A program made the position numbers and the translations under genes. Of a DNA stretch of 64,000 nucleotides, positions 54,847-63,704 are shown in pieces. The notes beneath the pieces were generated by a model. It was not told where the DNA came from. It was given only the letters and a program-made list of their open reading frames with translations, and searched no databases. Every line of letters begins with the position of its first letter. Positions within the stretch are counted from its first letter, which is position 1. Source of the DNA: JAITWN01 sp964581365 (GTDB lineage Bacteria > Pseudomonadota > Gammaproteobacteria > SZUA-140); assembly GCA_964581365.1 (NCBI GenBank), contig CAZOOF010000001.1:123335-187334 (forward strand). The letters are read 5' to 3'.

Positions 54847-55908
54847 ATGGACCGCAATCTCGAACAGCAACTGCGCCAGGCGGTGCAACGGGCCTGCGAG
54901 AAGCGCACACCGCTGTGCATCCAGGGCAACGGCAGCAAATCCTTCTACGGGCGGACCGCACGCGGTGAACCCTTGCGTGTCGCGGATCATCGCGGCATCG
55001 TCGCCTATGAACCCGGCGAGCTCACCATTACCGTTCGTTGCGGCACAAGGGTAAAGGATGTCGAATCAGTGCTCGCAAGTGAGAACCAAATGCTGGCGTT
55101 CGAACCGCCACGTCATACCGATGACGCAACCATGGGCGGCATCCTGGCATGCGGGTTTTCCGGCCCGCGCCGCATGCATGCGGGCAGCGTGCGCGATTCC
55201 CTGCTCGGGCTGAGCTGCATCAGCGGCGAAGGCCGGACGCTGCGGCTCGGCGGCGCGGTGATGAAGAATGTTGCCGGATTCGATGCCTTCCGCCTGATGG
55301 TCGGCGCCATGGGTACGCTCGCCGTCATGCTGGATGCGACATTCAAGGTTCTGCCGCGCAGCGAATGCCACGATACCCGGGTGTTCGAGTGTGACGCGGA
55401 TCAGGCGATCGCCATGATGAATGCATGGGCATCACGCCCAATCCCCGTGAGCGCCACGGCGTGGCACGATGGGCGCCTCTATGCGCGCCTCGAAGGAACT
55501 GCGGAAGCGGTGGCTGGCGCGCAGCGGGAACTGGGCGGAGACGGACTGGACGACGCCAGCGGGTTCTGGCGCGCGCTGCGTGATCATCGGCACTCCTGGC
55601 TGTCACGTCCTGACATGCTGTGGCGCATCGCCCTGCCCCCGGCAACCCCGCAGCTGCCGATCGTCGGCGAATGGCTGATCGAATGGGGCGGCGCCCAGCG
55701 CTGGCTCAGAACCGCCATGGCGCCGAAATTCGTGCGCGAAATGTGCGTGCGATACCGTGGACATGCGACGGTCTATCGTGGCGGCGACCGGGATGGGAGC
55801 GTTTTTCATCCGCTTCCCGCACCGGTACTGCAAATGCATCGGCGACTCAAGGAAGCGTTCGATCCGCGCGGCATCCTCAATCCGCAACGCCTTTACCGGG
55901 AACTCTGA
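54847..55908 (+). CDS. glcE: Glycolate dehydrogenase subunit GlcE
   Basis: A 353-residue FAD-binding subunit: PLCIQGNGSKSFYGR, GIVAYEPGELTITVRCGTRV, LAFEPPRHTDDATMGGILAC, LGGAVMKNVAGFDAFRLMVG and a C-terminal LKEAFDPRGILNPQRLYREL. The order glcD-E-F and the length (E. coli 350) fit. It lies one base after glcD and 3 bases before glcF. Confidence 0.94.
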   Translation: MDRNLEQQLRQAVQRACEKRTPLCIQGNGSKSFYGRTARGEPLRVADHRGIVAYEPGELTITVRCGTRVKDVESVLASENQMLAFEPPRHTDDATMGGILACGFSGPRRMHAGSVRDSLLGLSCISGEGRTLRLGGAVMKNVAGFDAFRLMVGAMGTLAVMLDATFKVLPRSECHDTRVFECDADQAIAMMNAWASRPIPVSATAWHDGRLYARLEGTAEAVAGAQRELGGDGLDDASGFWRALRDHRHSWLSRPDMLWRIALPPATPQLPIVGEWLIEWGGAQRWLRTAMAPKFVREMCVRYRGHATVYRGGDRDGSVFHPLPAPVLQMHRRLKEAFDPRGILNPQRLYREL

Positions 55909-55911
55909 ACC

Positions 55912-57162
55912 GTGCGGACACACATCGACCAAGACATCGCCGGACCTGATACACAGGATGCGGAATCCATTCTGCGCAGTTGCGTGCATTGTGGCTTCTG
56001 TAACGCGACCTGCCCCACCTATCGCCTCCTGGGTAATGAACTCGACGGGCCGCGGGGGCGCATCTATCTGATGATGCAGATGCTGGAGGGCGCGCCGGTA
56101 GGCGACGCCACCGTACGCCATCTGGATCGCTGCCTTACCTGCCGCTCGTGCGAGACTACTTGCCCTTCAGGAGTCGCATACAGCCACCTGCTCGATATCG
56201 GCCGCGCGCATGCAGAGCGACTGCACCGGCGGCCCTGGCGGGAGCGAACTCTGCGCCGCCTGCTGCGCGCTATCCTGCCCAGCACGAAGCGGGTACGGTT
56301 GACCCTGCGCCTCGCCCCCGTTCTGCGCGGCGTCATGCCGGCTGCGCTCTCCGCCGCGCTGCCCTCACGCACGCAAAGGGCGACAGGCGCCGAGTGGCCG
56401 CAACCACGTCACGCCCGCCGCATGATTATCCTGCAAGGCTGCGTGCAGACCGCGACCCACCCGGGCATCGACATCGCGGCGGCAAAAGTACTCGACCGGC
56501 GCGGCATCAGCCTGCTGCGGCTTCCTGACGGAAATTGCTGCGGGGCAGTCGAGCATCATCTTGCCGCGGGCGAGGAAGCGAGATCGCGCATGATCCGCAA
56601 TCTGAACGCATGGCTGCCGGCAATCGAAGAAGGAGCCGAGGCGATCATCTCGACCTCGAGCGCATGCACCTCCATGCTGAAGGATTACGGCAGACTGCTC
56701 GGGCACGATCCGGAATACGGATCGCTGGCCCTGCGTGTTGCGGGCATGGTACGCGACATCAGCGAAGTGCTCGCGTCGCTGCCCGCGCCCGCCATCGACA
56801 ACCCTGCTTCCGGCAAGGATTCTCCAGCTCGCCGCATCGCCTACCATGCCCCCTGTTCGCTCCAGCACGGACTGCGCAGCCAAGATGCAGTGGCCGCTGC
56901 GCTCGTCGCATGCGGATACGAACTCGAACCGGTGGCCGACGCCCATCTGTGCTGCGGCGCCGCGGGAACCTATTCGATTCTGCAGCCCGAGCTGTCCGGG
57001 GAATTGCGGCGAGAGAAGATCGCCGCGCTCCAGGCCGGGAGCCCGTCCGCGATTGCCACTGCGAATATCGGCTGCCTGATACACTTGGACCAGGCAGCCG
57101 CAGTCCCGGTCCGCCACTGGATAGAGCTGGTCGATGAAGCCGAGCAGAACGCACGGCGGTGA
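55912..57162 (+). CDS. glcF: Glycolate dehydrogenase iron-sulfur subunit GlcF
   Basis: A 416-residue protein with GTG start. Two 4Fe-4S motifs are in SCVHCGFCNATCPTYRLLG and CLTCRSCETTCPSGV. Two CCG-type domains follow (LPDGNCCGAVEHH and ADAHLCCGAAGTYSI). It passes electrons from GlcDE to the quinone pool. Its stop is 32 bases before the aminotransferase start. Confidence 0.95.
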   Translation: MRTHIDQDIAGPDTQDAESILRSCVHCGFCNATCPTYRLLGNELDGPRGRIYLMMQMLEGAPVGDATVRHLDRCLTCRSCETTCPSGVAYSHLLDIGRAHAERLHRRPWRERTLRRLLRAILPSTKRVRLTLRLAPVLRGVMPAALSAALPSRTQRATGAEWPQPRHARRMIILQGCVQTATHPGIDIAAAKVLDRRGISLLRLPDGNCCGAVEHHLAAGEEARSRMIRNLNAWLPAIEEGAEAIISTSSACTSMLKDYGRLLGHDPEYGSLALRVAGMVRDISEVLASLPAPAIDNPASGKDSPARRIAYHAPCSLQHGLRSQDAVAAALVACGYELEPVADAHLCCGAAGTYSILQPELSGELRREKIAALQAGSPSAIATANIGCLIHLDQAAAVPVRHWIELVDEAEQNARR

Positions 57163-57194
57163 ACGATACACAAACGACAGAGGGAGCAGTACTC

Positions 57195-58376
57195 ATGACA
57201 ATCGGTTCATTCAACCCGCCACAGCGAACACTCATGGGGCCGGGCCCTTCCGACGTCAGCCCGCGCGTGCTGGCGGCCATGGCGCGACCGACTCTCGGCC
57301 ATCTGGATCCTGCTTTCGTCGCCATGATGGAAGAGGTCAAGAAGATGCTGCAGGATGCCTTTCTTACCTCCAACGCCCTTACCTTCCCGGTATCGGCACC
57401 CGGCTCTGCCGGCATGGAAACCTGCTTCGTGAATCTGGTGCAGCCCGGCGACAAGGTGATCGTATGCCAGAACGGCGTGTTCGGCGGCCGCATGAAGGAG
57501 AACGTGCTGCGCTGCGGCGGCGTACCGGTGATGGTGGAGGACACCTGGGGTCGCGCCATCGATCCGCAGAAACTCGAGGATGCGCTGCGCGCACACACCG
57601 ACGCCAGGATCGTTGCTTTCGTGCATGCCGAAACCTCGACCGGCGCCTGCAGCGATGCCCGCCTGCTCACCGAGATCGCGCATCGGCACGATTGCCTGAC
57701 CATCGTCGATGCGGTGACCTCACTCGGGGGCATACCGCTGCGAGTGGATGACTGGCAACTGGATGCGGTGTACTCGGGCACCCAAAAATGTCTGTCCTGT
57801 GTTCCGGGCCTGTCTCCCGTGACATTCAGTGATCGGGCCCGAGAGGCCATCAGCACGCGCAGCAAAGCGGTCCAGAGCTGGTTCCTCGATCTCTCCCTGG
57901 TGATGTCCTACTGGGGTAGCGATGGCAAGCGCAGCTATCACCATACCGCGCCGGTCAACACTCTCTATGCATTGCACGAAGCGCTGGTGATCCTGCATGA
58001 GGAAGGGCTGGAAAACTCCTGGAAGCGGCACTCGCGCGGTCACGAGGCTCTGCGCGCCGGCCTCGAAGCCATGGGTCTCGAATTCATCGTTCCAGCTGGA
58101 GAGCGTCTGCCCCAACTCAACGCCATTCGCATACCCGCTGGCATCGATGACGCCACCGTGCGCTCGCGCCTGCTGCGCGAATACCAGCTCGAGATCGGCG
58201 CTGGGCTGGGTGTGATGGCAGGCAAAGTATGGCGCATCGGTCTCATGGGCCACGCCTGCACGGAGCGCAATGTTCTATTGTGCCTGGGCGCTCTGGAAGA
58301 TGTGCTCGGATCACTCGGAGCACCGGTCAACAGAGGAGCGGCGCTCGCCGCTGCACACGCAACCTTCGCTGCCTGA
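57195..58376 (+). CDS. Alanine/serine-glyoxylate aminotransferase
   Basis: A 393-residue class V aminotransferase: RTLMGPGPSDVSPRVLAAM, LGHLDPAFVAMMEEVKKMLQ, PVSAPGSAGMETCFVNLV, VHAETSTGACSDARL, TIVDAVTSLGGIPL and the PLP Lys in VYSGTQKCLSCVPGLSP. The end GKVWRIGLMGHACTERNVLL is typical of alanine-glyoxylate and serine-glyoxylate enzymes. Directly after glcDEF it would turn glyoxylate into glycine, completing glycolate salvage. The start follows AGGGAG; a GTG at 57159 is an alternative. Confidence 0.92.
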   Translation: MTIGSFNPPQRTLMGPGPSDVSPRVLAAMARPTLGHLDPAFVAMMEEVKKMLQDAFLTSNALTFPVSAPGSAGMETCFVNLVQPGDKVIVCQNGVFGGRMKENVLRCGGVPVMVEDTWGRAIDPQKLEDALRAHTDARIVAFVHAETSTGACSDARLLTEIAHRHDCLTIVDAVTSLGGIPLRVDDWQLDAVYSGTQKCLSCVPGLSPVTFSDRAREAISTRSKAVQSWFLDLSLVMSYWGSDGKRSYHHTAPVNTLYALHEALVILHEEGLENSWKRHSRGHEALRAGLEAMGLEFIVPAGERLPQLNAIRIPAGIDDATVRSRLLREYQLEIGAGLGVMAGKVWRIGLMGHACTERNVLLCLGALEDVLGSLGAPVNRGAALAAAHATFAA

Positions 58377-58388
58377 GCCGTCGATCAG

Positions 58389-58415
58389 TCCGCGGGAGCG
58401 CAGCGCTCCCGCGGA
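58389..58415. terminator. Strong hairpin between convergent aminotransferase and lipoprotein genes
   Basis: TCCGCGGGAGCG, CAG loop, CGCTCCCGCGGA: a 12-bp perfect stem, followed on the plus strand by TTCATTCTT. It lies directly between the two stops and probably terminates both transcripts. Confidence 0.75.
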
Positions 58416-58416
58416 T

Positions 58417-60486
58417 TCATTCTTCCCTCTGACGGACCAGCAGCAGCAACCCCCTGCCTTGCGCACCCGCCGCCTCGGTTTGTACCGCAAGCGCAATGAA
58501 GTCTCCGCTCGCGTCGGCAGCCCCCACCCCCACGATCTGCTCCCGGTCTCCGTCGGCACGTTCCAGCGTCAGCTCCAGACGGATGGCGCCGTTTTCGTCG
58601 ACGAGATAAGTGCCGGGCATCACGGCGGTCTCCTCGGTGAGCTCGGCCCTGATCACGCGGGGTTCTACCGCCCCCAGGGTGAAGGTGCGGGAAAGCAGAT
58701 CCGCTTCATCGATCAGCCCGTCTTCTGCGCTCATATGCAGCCGGCCATGGCGTGTGGAAACTGCGAGGGAATGGCTGCCGGTCTCCGGATCCTCGACGAT
58801 GCGATTGGTGTACTCGACAACATGGTATCCGCCGGACACAGGAGGCGGACCATTTTCCGAGTGACGGATCGCCACCGCCAGGATGCGCTCCAGACGCTCT
58901 TCAACGACGGCCGACATTTCCATGACCGCCATACGGCCGTCGGCGCTGACGATGCCGGCGCCGATGCGCGATCCGGCGTCATCATTCGCGCGCAGCTCCA
59001 TCAAGCCAGTGCCGGCAACGACCCGGAACAATCCGGAGGCGGGAACGATGGTAACGAAGCCCGAGTCGGAGGGATCACCGGCTTCGGCATCGAGAGTCAA
59101 TGCACCTCGTCCGGGTCCCGACAGAAACCCGCCGTAGTCACCGGGTTCCTGCTCGCCGATGAACGCGCGCGATTGCGGCGCGCTGTCGAAAGTCATGTCG
59201 CCGCCACCGGCGCCGACAGCCACGCCGGCTTCAATGCCGGGCGCATAGGAATGAAACATCCGCACCAGATGGTACTGCGTGGCTTCCGCACCGAGGGGAT
59301 CGAGCCGAGTGAGCGTCTCGGCCGCAAAGACAGGCTGCGGCCAGCGGCTCACGAAACGCAGGCCAGCGCCGGCGGCAACGAGTCCGCTGGCGCTATCGAA
59401 GGTCACCGCCAGGGGGTGCACCATGAGCGTTCCATCGGCGGTGATCGCGCCCGGCGTCACCGCAACCGCCGGGCGCGATGAATCGAGCAGCAAGGCCTGT
59501 CCGTCCGGGGAAACGGCATGCGCCTGTCCGCCGAGATCATTGCCGGGGATGAGATCCTCAGCGGCATCGGTCCGTACCGCCCGGTCCGGATCCGCGGCGA
59601 AGACATCGCGCACGAATACCGTGCGCGGAACGAAGGCGCGATCCGCGCGCCCACTGGCGTCGACAGTGAGCACGCCCACGCCGCTGGCCACATCGACACC
59701 GCCGCTGAACCCTTCTGCTGGCGCCAGCAAAGGGTCACGGAGTGTGGAGGTGAATTCGATGACACCATGATCACCCTCGCCGACCACCGTTTCATCGCTG
59801 CCGCTGAACATGGCGAGCATCCTGTCGAAGCGCCCTCCCGCTCGATCCTCCAGCCGCACAATGGTTTCATCGAACCCATCCGCCGCCTCCACCCGCAATC
59901 CCTCCAGATATCCGGAGAGCGCCGCCAGCTCGGTGCGCGAGTATCCGGACAATCGCTCTCCTTCCTGGATCCGGCTTTCGACCCGCCGTACGGCAAGTTC
60001 GGACGCAGGGGTCAGCTCCAGACGCTCTCCGGTGACGAATGCGCGGATTACTTCGGTGCGCAGCGAGGCGCGCAGCAAAAGCATGCCCTGAGGAGGAACA
60101 CCATCGATGACGAAAGCGCCGTCGGCATCACTGGTGACGGTCGCCAGCGCCGAGCCCGATAGCGCCCCACTATCATCGACGCGCAACAGCTCCACCTGCG
60201 CGCCCGATACCGGGATCAGTCCTGGCGAGGCAGCCTGGGCATAGCCGCTGAGAAAGCGCAGAACGGCGGCGAACAGGCCCCTGCCGGAACCGACCACGAG
60301 CTGGTCCGAGGTAGATAGCACGCGGCCGACGACCCGGGGTGGATTGAGTTCGCCTTCTGCCGCGGATGGGGAGGCATCGTCGTCACTGCCACATCCTGCT
60401 GCCAGGATCACACATGCCGCCACCGCGCAGATGCGCAGCGAGCCAGGAAATCGAAAACGGGGGAGGACCGCCGGTTGGATATACAT
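58417..60486 (-). CDS. Large predicted lipoprotein of unknown function
   Basis: A 689-residue protein with a type II signal (RICAVAACVILAAGCGSDDD; lipobox Ala-Ala-Gly-Cys). Near residues 60-135 a carboxypeptidase-regulatory-like beta-sandwich can be seen (PVSGAQVELLRVDDSGALSG, ATVTSDADGAFVIDGVPPQG). The rest is Gly/Ala/Asp-rich with many short beta strands and phrases such as GQAHAVSPDGQALLLDSSR and IGAGIVSADGRMAVMEMS, which look like repeated sensor or propeller-like units. I recognise no enzyme motif. The Asp after the lipid Cys-Gly-Ser does not resolve the final membrane. Start at 60486; an upstream in-frame start at 60531 would add 15 residues. Confidence 0.7.
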   Translation of the reverse strand: MYIQPAVLPRFRFPGSLRICAVAACVILAAGCGSDDDASPSAAEGELNPPRVVGRVLSTSDQLVVGSGRGLFAAVLRFLSGYAQAASPGLIPVSGAQVELLRVDDSGALSGSALATVTSDADGAFVIDGVPPQGMLLLRASLRTEVIRAFVTGERLELTPASELAVRRVESRIQEGERLSGYSRTELAALSGYLEGLRVEAADGFDETIVRLEDRAGGRFDRMLAMFSGSDETVVGEGDHGVIEFTSTLRDPLLAPAEGFSGGVDVASGVGVLTVDASGRADRAFVPRTVFVRDVFAADPDRAVRTDAAEDLIPGNDLGGQAHAVSPDGQALLLDSSRPAVAVTPGAITADGTLMVHPLAVTFDSASGLVAAGAGLRFVSRWPQPVFAAETLTRLDPLGAEATQYHLVRMFHSYAPGIEAGVAVGAGGGDMTFDSAPQSRAFIGEQEPGDYGGFLSGPGRGALTLDAEAGDPSDSGFVTIVPASGLFRVVAGTGLMELRANDDAGSRIGAGIVSADGRMAVMEMSAVVEERLERILAVAIRHSENGPPPVSGGYHVVEYTNRIVEDPETGSHSLAVSTRHGRLHMSAEDGLIDEADLLSRTFTLGAVEPRVIRAELTEETAVMPGTYLVDENGAIRLELTLERADGDREQIVGVGAADASGDFIALAVQTEAAGAQGRGLLLLVRQREE

Positions 60487-60862
60487 CCCTGTCTCTTGCC
60501 TCCATGCAGGACCGGATGGATACACTGTCACCGTCAGCGGCTACCGCAGACGCGACAGATCATGCGGTAAAAACATCGATCCCCGGCACTCCGTCCGTGA
60601 AGCCCCGGGGTTCGATGAGGGGGGGCGAGTCCGTCGACGAGAGAAATCCGTATCAGATCGTCGGCAGTCTCGTTTATTGAGACCGGACGACCGGCCGAAA
60701 GTTCAACCGCTGGGCGATTCTTTTTCGCCACCGCGACACCGTCTCTCCGAACGACAGAAAAATGATTCCACTCAATAGACTGGAGTAATCCCGGGACACC
60801 ACGGCGGCGCCGCTGGCCGCCCGGCGCACCCCGGCGGGTGCCAGGGACGAGGGCCTGCAGCG
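60487..60862. other. Intergenic region upstream of the lipoprotein, no gene seen
   Basis: About 375 bases without a credible gene. As minus-strand leader it contains hairpin GTCTC/GAGAC with a 7-base loop (60667-60683), CGACGA/TCGTCG (60635-60663) and several GC-rich inverted segments, so it may be a structured 5' untranslated region. I could not match it to a named riboswitch. Confidence 0.35.
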
Positions 60863-60863
60863 G

Positions 60864-60872
60864 TGCTATGCT
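60864..60872 (+). promoter_or_regulatory. Extended -10 upstream of the DUF3330 gene
   Basis: TGC-TATGCT, identical to the element upstream of copZ; the shared stretch is GTGCTATGCTT. The start codon lies 33 bases downstream. Confidence 0.45.
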
Positions 60873-60904
60873 TGCCTCCTCTGGCTCTCACGGAGGTACA
60901 AGCC

Positions 60905-61120
60905 ATGGGTACCGACAGGCCGGACAGAGACAAGACCGACAAGGCCGCTGACATGCCCGCAGTCCACTGCGGCGAATGCATGAAAGAGGTGCCCCGCTCG
61001 GAGGCGATCTCCCGCGAAGGTACCGACTATACGCTGTTTTTCTGCGGGCTCGATTGCTTCGAACGCTGGCGCAAGAGTCACCCCGAAGATGGCGCCCGCC
61101 GGCGCGCGCATGACGACTGA
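60905..61120 (+). CDS. Small DUF3330-type Cys-rich protein
   Basis: A 71-residue soluble protein: VHCGECMKEVPRSEA, then FFCGLDCFERWRKS. The pattern CxxC-x20-CxxxC is typical of DUF3330 and may bind a metal. The N-terminus is highly charged. The ATG at 60905 has GGAGG 8 bases upstream; a GTG at 60863 falls on the promoter and is rejected. DUF3330 genes are often near mercury or metal resistance genes, but none is adjacent here. Confidence 0.8.
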   Translation: MGTDRPDRDKTDKAADMPAVHCGECMKEVPRSEAISREGTDYTLFFCGLDCFERWRKSHPEDGARRRAHDD

Positions 61121-61193
61121 CTGAGACACTCGGCTTACCGTATGCCGACGTCGCCTGGCCTCGGCCAGCGGCGCACGCCTGCTCCTCACAAAA

Positions 61194-61245
61194 ACTGCCT
61201 ATATAACTGGACCGCGTCTTAGACATCTTCTAAAATATAGGCAGT
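61194..61245. promoter_or_regulatory. Long inverted repeat and nested dyad upstream of the di-heme peroxidase gene
   Basis: ACTGCCTATAT (61194-61204) and ATATAGGCAGT (61235-61245) form an 11-bp perfect inverted repeat with a 30-base spacer. Inside is a second dyad, TTAGA-N5-TCTAA (61219-61233), a T-N11-A type site. The DNA is AT-rich against its surroundings. It likely holds the promoter and an operator. Confidence 0.6.
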
Positions 61246-61305
61246 CCGGTCGCCCGAGTGGTGCGGCGCCCACGCAATGCCCCTGAATGAATTAAGGAGG
61301 AAGAC

Positions 61306-62346
61306 GTGACTCATCTGCGCAATACCATTTCATCGCTGGCGCTGGCGCTCGCCGTGGTCGGTCCCGCTCTGGCCATGGAAGCCCTGCCGGAACAGCCGGC
61401 CGTTCCGGCCGATAACCCCCAGTCGGCCGCCAAGATCGAACTGGGTAAGCAGCTCTACTTCGATCCGCGTCTGTCCTCGAGCGGCACGGTTTCCTGCAAC
61501 TCCTGCCACAATGTCATGGCTACCGGCACGGACAGCGTTCGCACCTCGGTGGGAGTGGAAGGCAAGGTCGGCGGACGCAATGCGCCCACCGTCTGGAATG
61601 CCGCCTATCTGAGCTCCCAGTTCTGGGATGGCCGCGCAGCCACTCTGGAAGATCAGGCCAAGGGTCCGATCCTGAACCCGATCGAAATGGCCATGCCTGA
61701 TGAAGACACGGCGGTCGAGGTGATCCGTTCGATCCCCGCTTATGTCGAGAGCTTCAAGGCGGTCTTCGGCGGTGACAACCCCGTGACCTACGACAACATC
61801 GCCAAGGCGATCGCTTCCTACGAACGCACCCTGATCACTCCGAACAGCCCCTTCGACCGGTTCATGCGAGGCGATAAGAAGGCGCTGAGCGCCGAGGCCG
61901 AGCGCGGCATGAAGCTGGTCCAGGATGTCGGCTGCACCGCCTGTCACAGCGGCCCGATGTTCGCCGGCCCGGCCAGCCTGTCATTCGGCGAGCCGTTCCT
62001 GCAGCGATTCCCGATCTTCCTCGACAACGAGTATGTCTCCAAGTACCAGCTGGATGCGGACCCGGGTCGCTTCGAATCGACCGGAAACGAAGCCGACCGC
62101 CACATGTGGCGCGTGCCCACCTGGCGTAACGTTGCCCTCACTGCGCCGTACTTCCATAACGGCTCGGTGGATACCTTGGACGAGGCAGTTCGCGTCATGG
62201 GCAAGACCCAGCTCAATCTCGACCTGAGCGAGGATCAGGTGGCTGACATCGTCGCCTTCCTCGAGAGTCTGACCGGCGAGATTCCGCAGCAGACCATGCC
62301 GATTCTGCCGATGACCAGCGGAACCTGGATTCAGACCGGAAACTGA
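61306..62346 (+). CDS. Di-heme cytochrome c peroxidase
   Basis: A 346-residue periplasmic protein with a GTG start after AAGGAGGAAGAC. A signal peptide (ISSLALALAVVGPALA) precedes two heme c sites, SCNSCHNVMATGTD near residue 66 and GCTACHSGPMFAG near residue 210. Other landmarks are ARGRAATLEDQAKGPILNP-like text (here WDGRAATLEDQAKGPILNP), SIPAYVESFKAVFGG and APYFHNGSVDTLDEAVRVMG, with Met in HMWRVPTWRNVAL as likely axial ligand. This is the CcpA/MauG peroxidase family, which reduces peroxide with electrons from a small cytochrome or azurin. It stands alone. Confidence 0.92.
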   Translation: MTHLRNTISSLALALAVVGPALAMEALPEQPAVPADNPQSAAKIELGKQLYFDPRLSSSGTVSCNSCHNVMATGTDSVRTSVGVEGKVGGRNAPTVWNAAYLSSQFWDGRAATLEDQAKGPILNPIEMAMPDEDTAVEVIRSIPAYVESFKAVFGGDNPVTYDNIAKAIASYERTLITPNSPFDRFMRGDKKALSAEAERGMKLVQDVGCTACHSGPMFAGPASLSFGEPFLQRFPIFLDNEYVSKYQLDADPGRFESTGNEADRHMWRVPTWRNVALTAPYFHNGSVDTLDEAVRVMGKTQLNLDLSEDQVADIVAFLESLTGEIPQQTMPILPMTSGTWIQTGN

Positions 62347-62367
62347 TCCTTCGCTGCACTGATCAAG

Positions 62368-62393
62368 GGGCGCCTTCGGGCGCCCTTTTTTTT
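62368..62393 (+). terminator. Rho-independent terminator after the peroxidase gene
   Basis: GGGCGCC, TTCG tetraloop, GGCGCCC, T8, starting 22 bases after the stop. Confidence 0.95.
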
Positions 62394-62504
62394 GCCTGTC
62401 TGCCGGGCTGCGGAGGGCGCCATGCTCGCGCGCTCTCAAACGGCCCCCGCCCCTCAGGGAGCCGTGCTCGGACCTGTTCTCTCGGCCAGACGAACGGCAA
62501 GCTA

Positions 62505-62518
62505 TTGATGTCTATCAA
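62505..62518 (+). promoter_or_regulatory. Perfect FNR/Anr box
   Basis: TTGAT-GTCT-ATCAA matches the FNR consensus TTGAT-N4-ATCAA at all ten positions. A TAGCTT at 62541-62546 would be the -10 of a class II promoter with the box centred near -41.5. The next gene starts at 62638. The rest of 62394-62637 holds nothing else I can identify. Confidence 0.75.
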
Positions 62519-62637
62519 TTACATTTCATCCGCAAGGACGTAGCTTGGCATCCAAGAACCCGAGGTCTCAACCAAGGGGTGGTGTCGACGCGATCGACAT
62601 GATCGCAGCTCGCAACAAATCGGACAGGAGGTGGACA

Positions 62638-63501
62638 ATGGCGGCAGTAGTGATGGAGACGGAGAGCCGGAGCGAACGCCGGCCATATTTCTCCGCGATC
62701 CGGTGGACGGCCATTCTGGGTGGACTGGTGGGCGGCATGGGTTCATACATGCTTCTGGCCCTGCTCGGCGTCGCGACCGGACTTACGGCGATGGATCCCC
62801 AGGCAGCTGAACCGGTTGCTGGCGTGCCGCTCGGCATGGGGATCTGGACCGGCTTGATAACCCTTGTATCGGCTTTCATCGGTGGGTATATCGCGGCCAG
62901 AATGTCGGGATTGTCCCGCGCCAGCGATGGCATGCTGCATGGCTTCATCAACTGGGGCGCAACGATGGTGCTGTTCGCATTCCTGGCCACCAGCGCCGCG
63001 AGCATGGTCCTCGGCGGGACTTTCGCTCTACTCGGTCAGGGACTTCAGGGCGCAGGAAGCGTGGCGGGTCAACAAGGCGCAGGCGGCCTGACCGGCCAGC
63101 TCGAACGCATCATTACCGGCTCCGAAGGTGGCTCAATCAGCGCTGAGGACATGAGCGCCGTACAGAGTCGCCTGCAGGCCGGCGACCGTCAGGGCGCGGT
63201 CGACTATATGGTCAACCAGATGGGCTTCACCCAGGAGCGCGCCAATCAGGCAATCGACATGGCCGCGCCGCTGTTCAGCGGTGAACTCGGAGCAGAGGCT
63301 CAGCAGGCCGCCGCTACGACAGTAGACGCCCTGGCGGCGGCATCCTGGTGGCTTTTCGTCGCCCTCACGCTGTCGCTGGTCGCGGCGCTGGTCGGCGGCA
63401 GGATGGGAATCAAGGCTCAGGCCAGCCGTACCATCGGCGATCACTCCAGGGAACGCCGGCAGTATCGCGAATCGCGCCGTCCTGGGCCGGCACGGGCATG
63501 A
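62638..63501 (+). CDS. Predicted inner-membrane protein with four helices
   Basis: A 287-residue protein I cannot name. Helices: IRWTAILGGLVGGMGSYMLL, MGIWTGLITLVSAFIGGYIA, NWGATMVLFAFLATSAASMV and ASWWLFVALTLSLVAALVGG. Between the third and fourth is a Gly/Gln-rich soluble part of about 100 residues (SVAGQQGAGGLTGQLERIIT, GSISAEDMSAVQSRLQAGD). The C-terminus is basic (ERRQYRESRRPGP). The ATG at 62638 is preceded by AGGAGGTGGAC. The upstream FNR box suggests induction or repression on oxygen loss. Confidence 0.75.
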   Translation: MAAVVMETESRSERRPYFSAIRWTAILGGLVGGMGSYMLLALLGVATGLTAMDPQAAEPVAGVPLGMGIWTGLITLVSAFIGGYIAARMSGLSRASDGMLHGFINWGATMVLFAFLATSAASMVLGGTFALLGQGLQGAGSVAGQQGAGGLTGQLERIITGSEGGSISAEDMSAVQSRLQAGDRQGAVDYMVNQMGFTQERANQAIDMAAPLFSGELGAEAQQAAATTVDALAAASWWLFVALTLSLVAALVGGRMGIKAQASRTIGDHSRERRQYRESRRPGPARA

Positions 63502-63580
63502 AATGAGACCACGCAGCTGAAAGACCGGAGGAGATGTCTCCTCCGGTATTCGCTGGTAACGACAGTAGCAAATTGCAGAT

Positions 63581-63657
<77 letters not shown>

Positions 63658-63675
63658 AGAGTGAAGTATCTACCG

Positions 63676-63704
63676 AAAAAGGGCTCCCGGAGGAGCCCTT
63701 TTTT
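63676..63704 (-). terminator. Rho-independent terminator after rpoD
   Basis: A5, GGGCTCC, CGGA loop, GGAGCCC, T6. It lies 18 bases past the rpoD stop, between rpoD and the tRNA, and can act in both directions. Confidence 0.9.

Noticed and set aside
60667..60683. c-di-GMP (GEMM) or glycine riboswitch in the lipoprotein leader
   Set aside because: A GGAGAGAC stretch and hairpins are present, but the conserved cores of these riboswitches could not be found.
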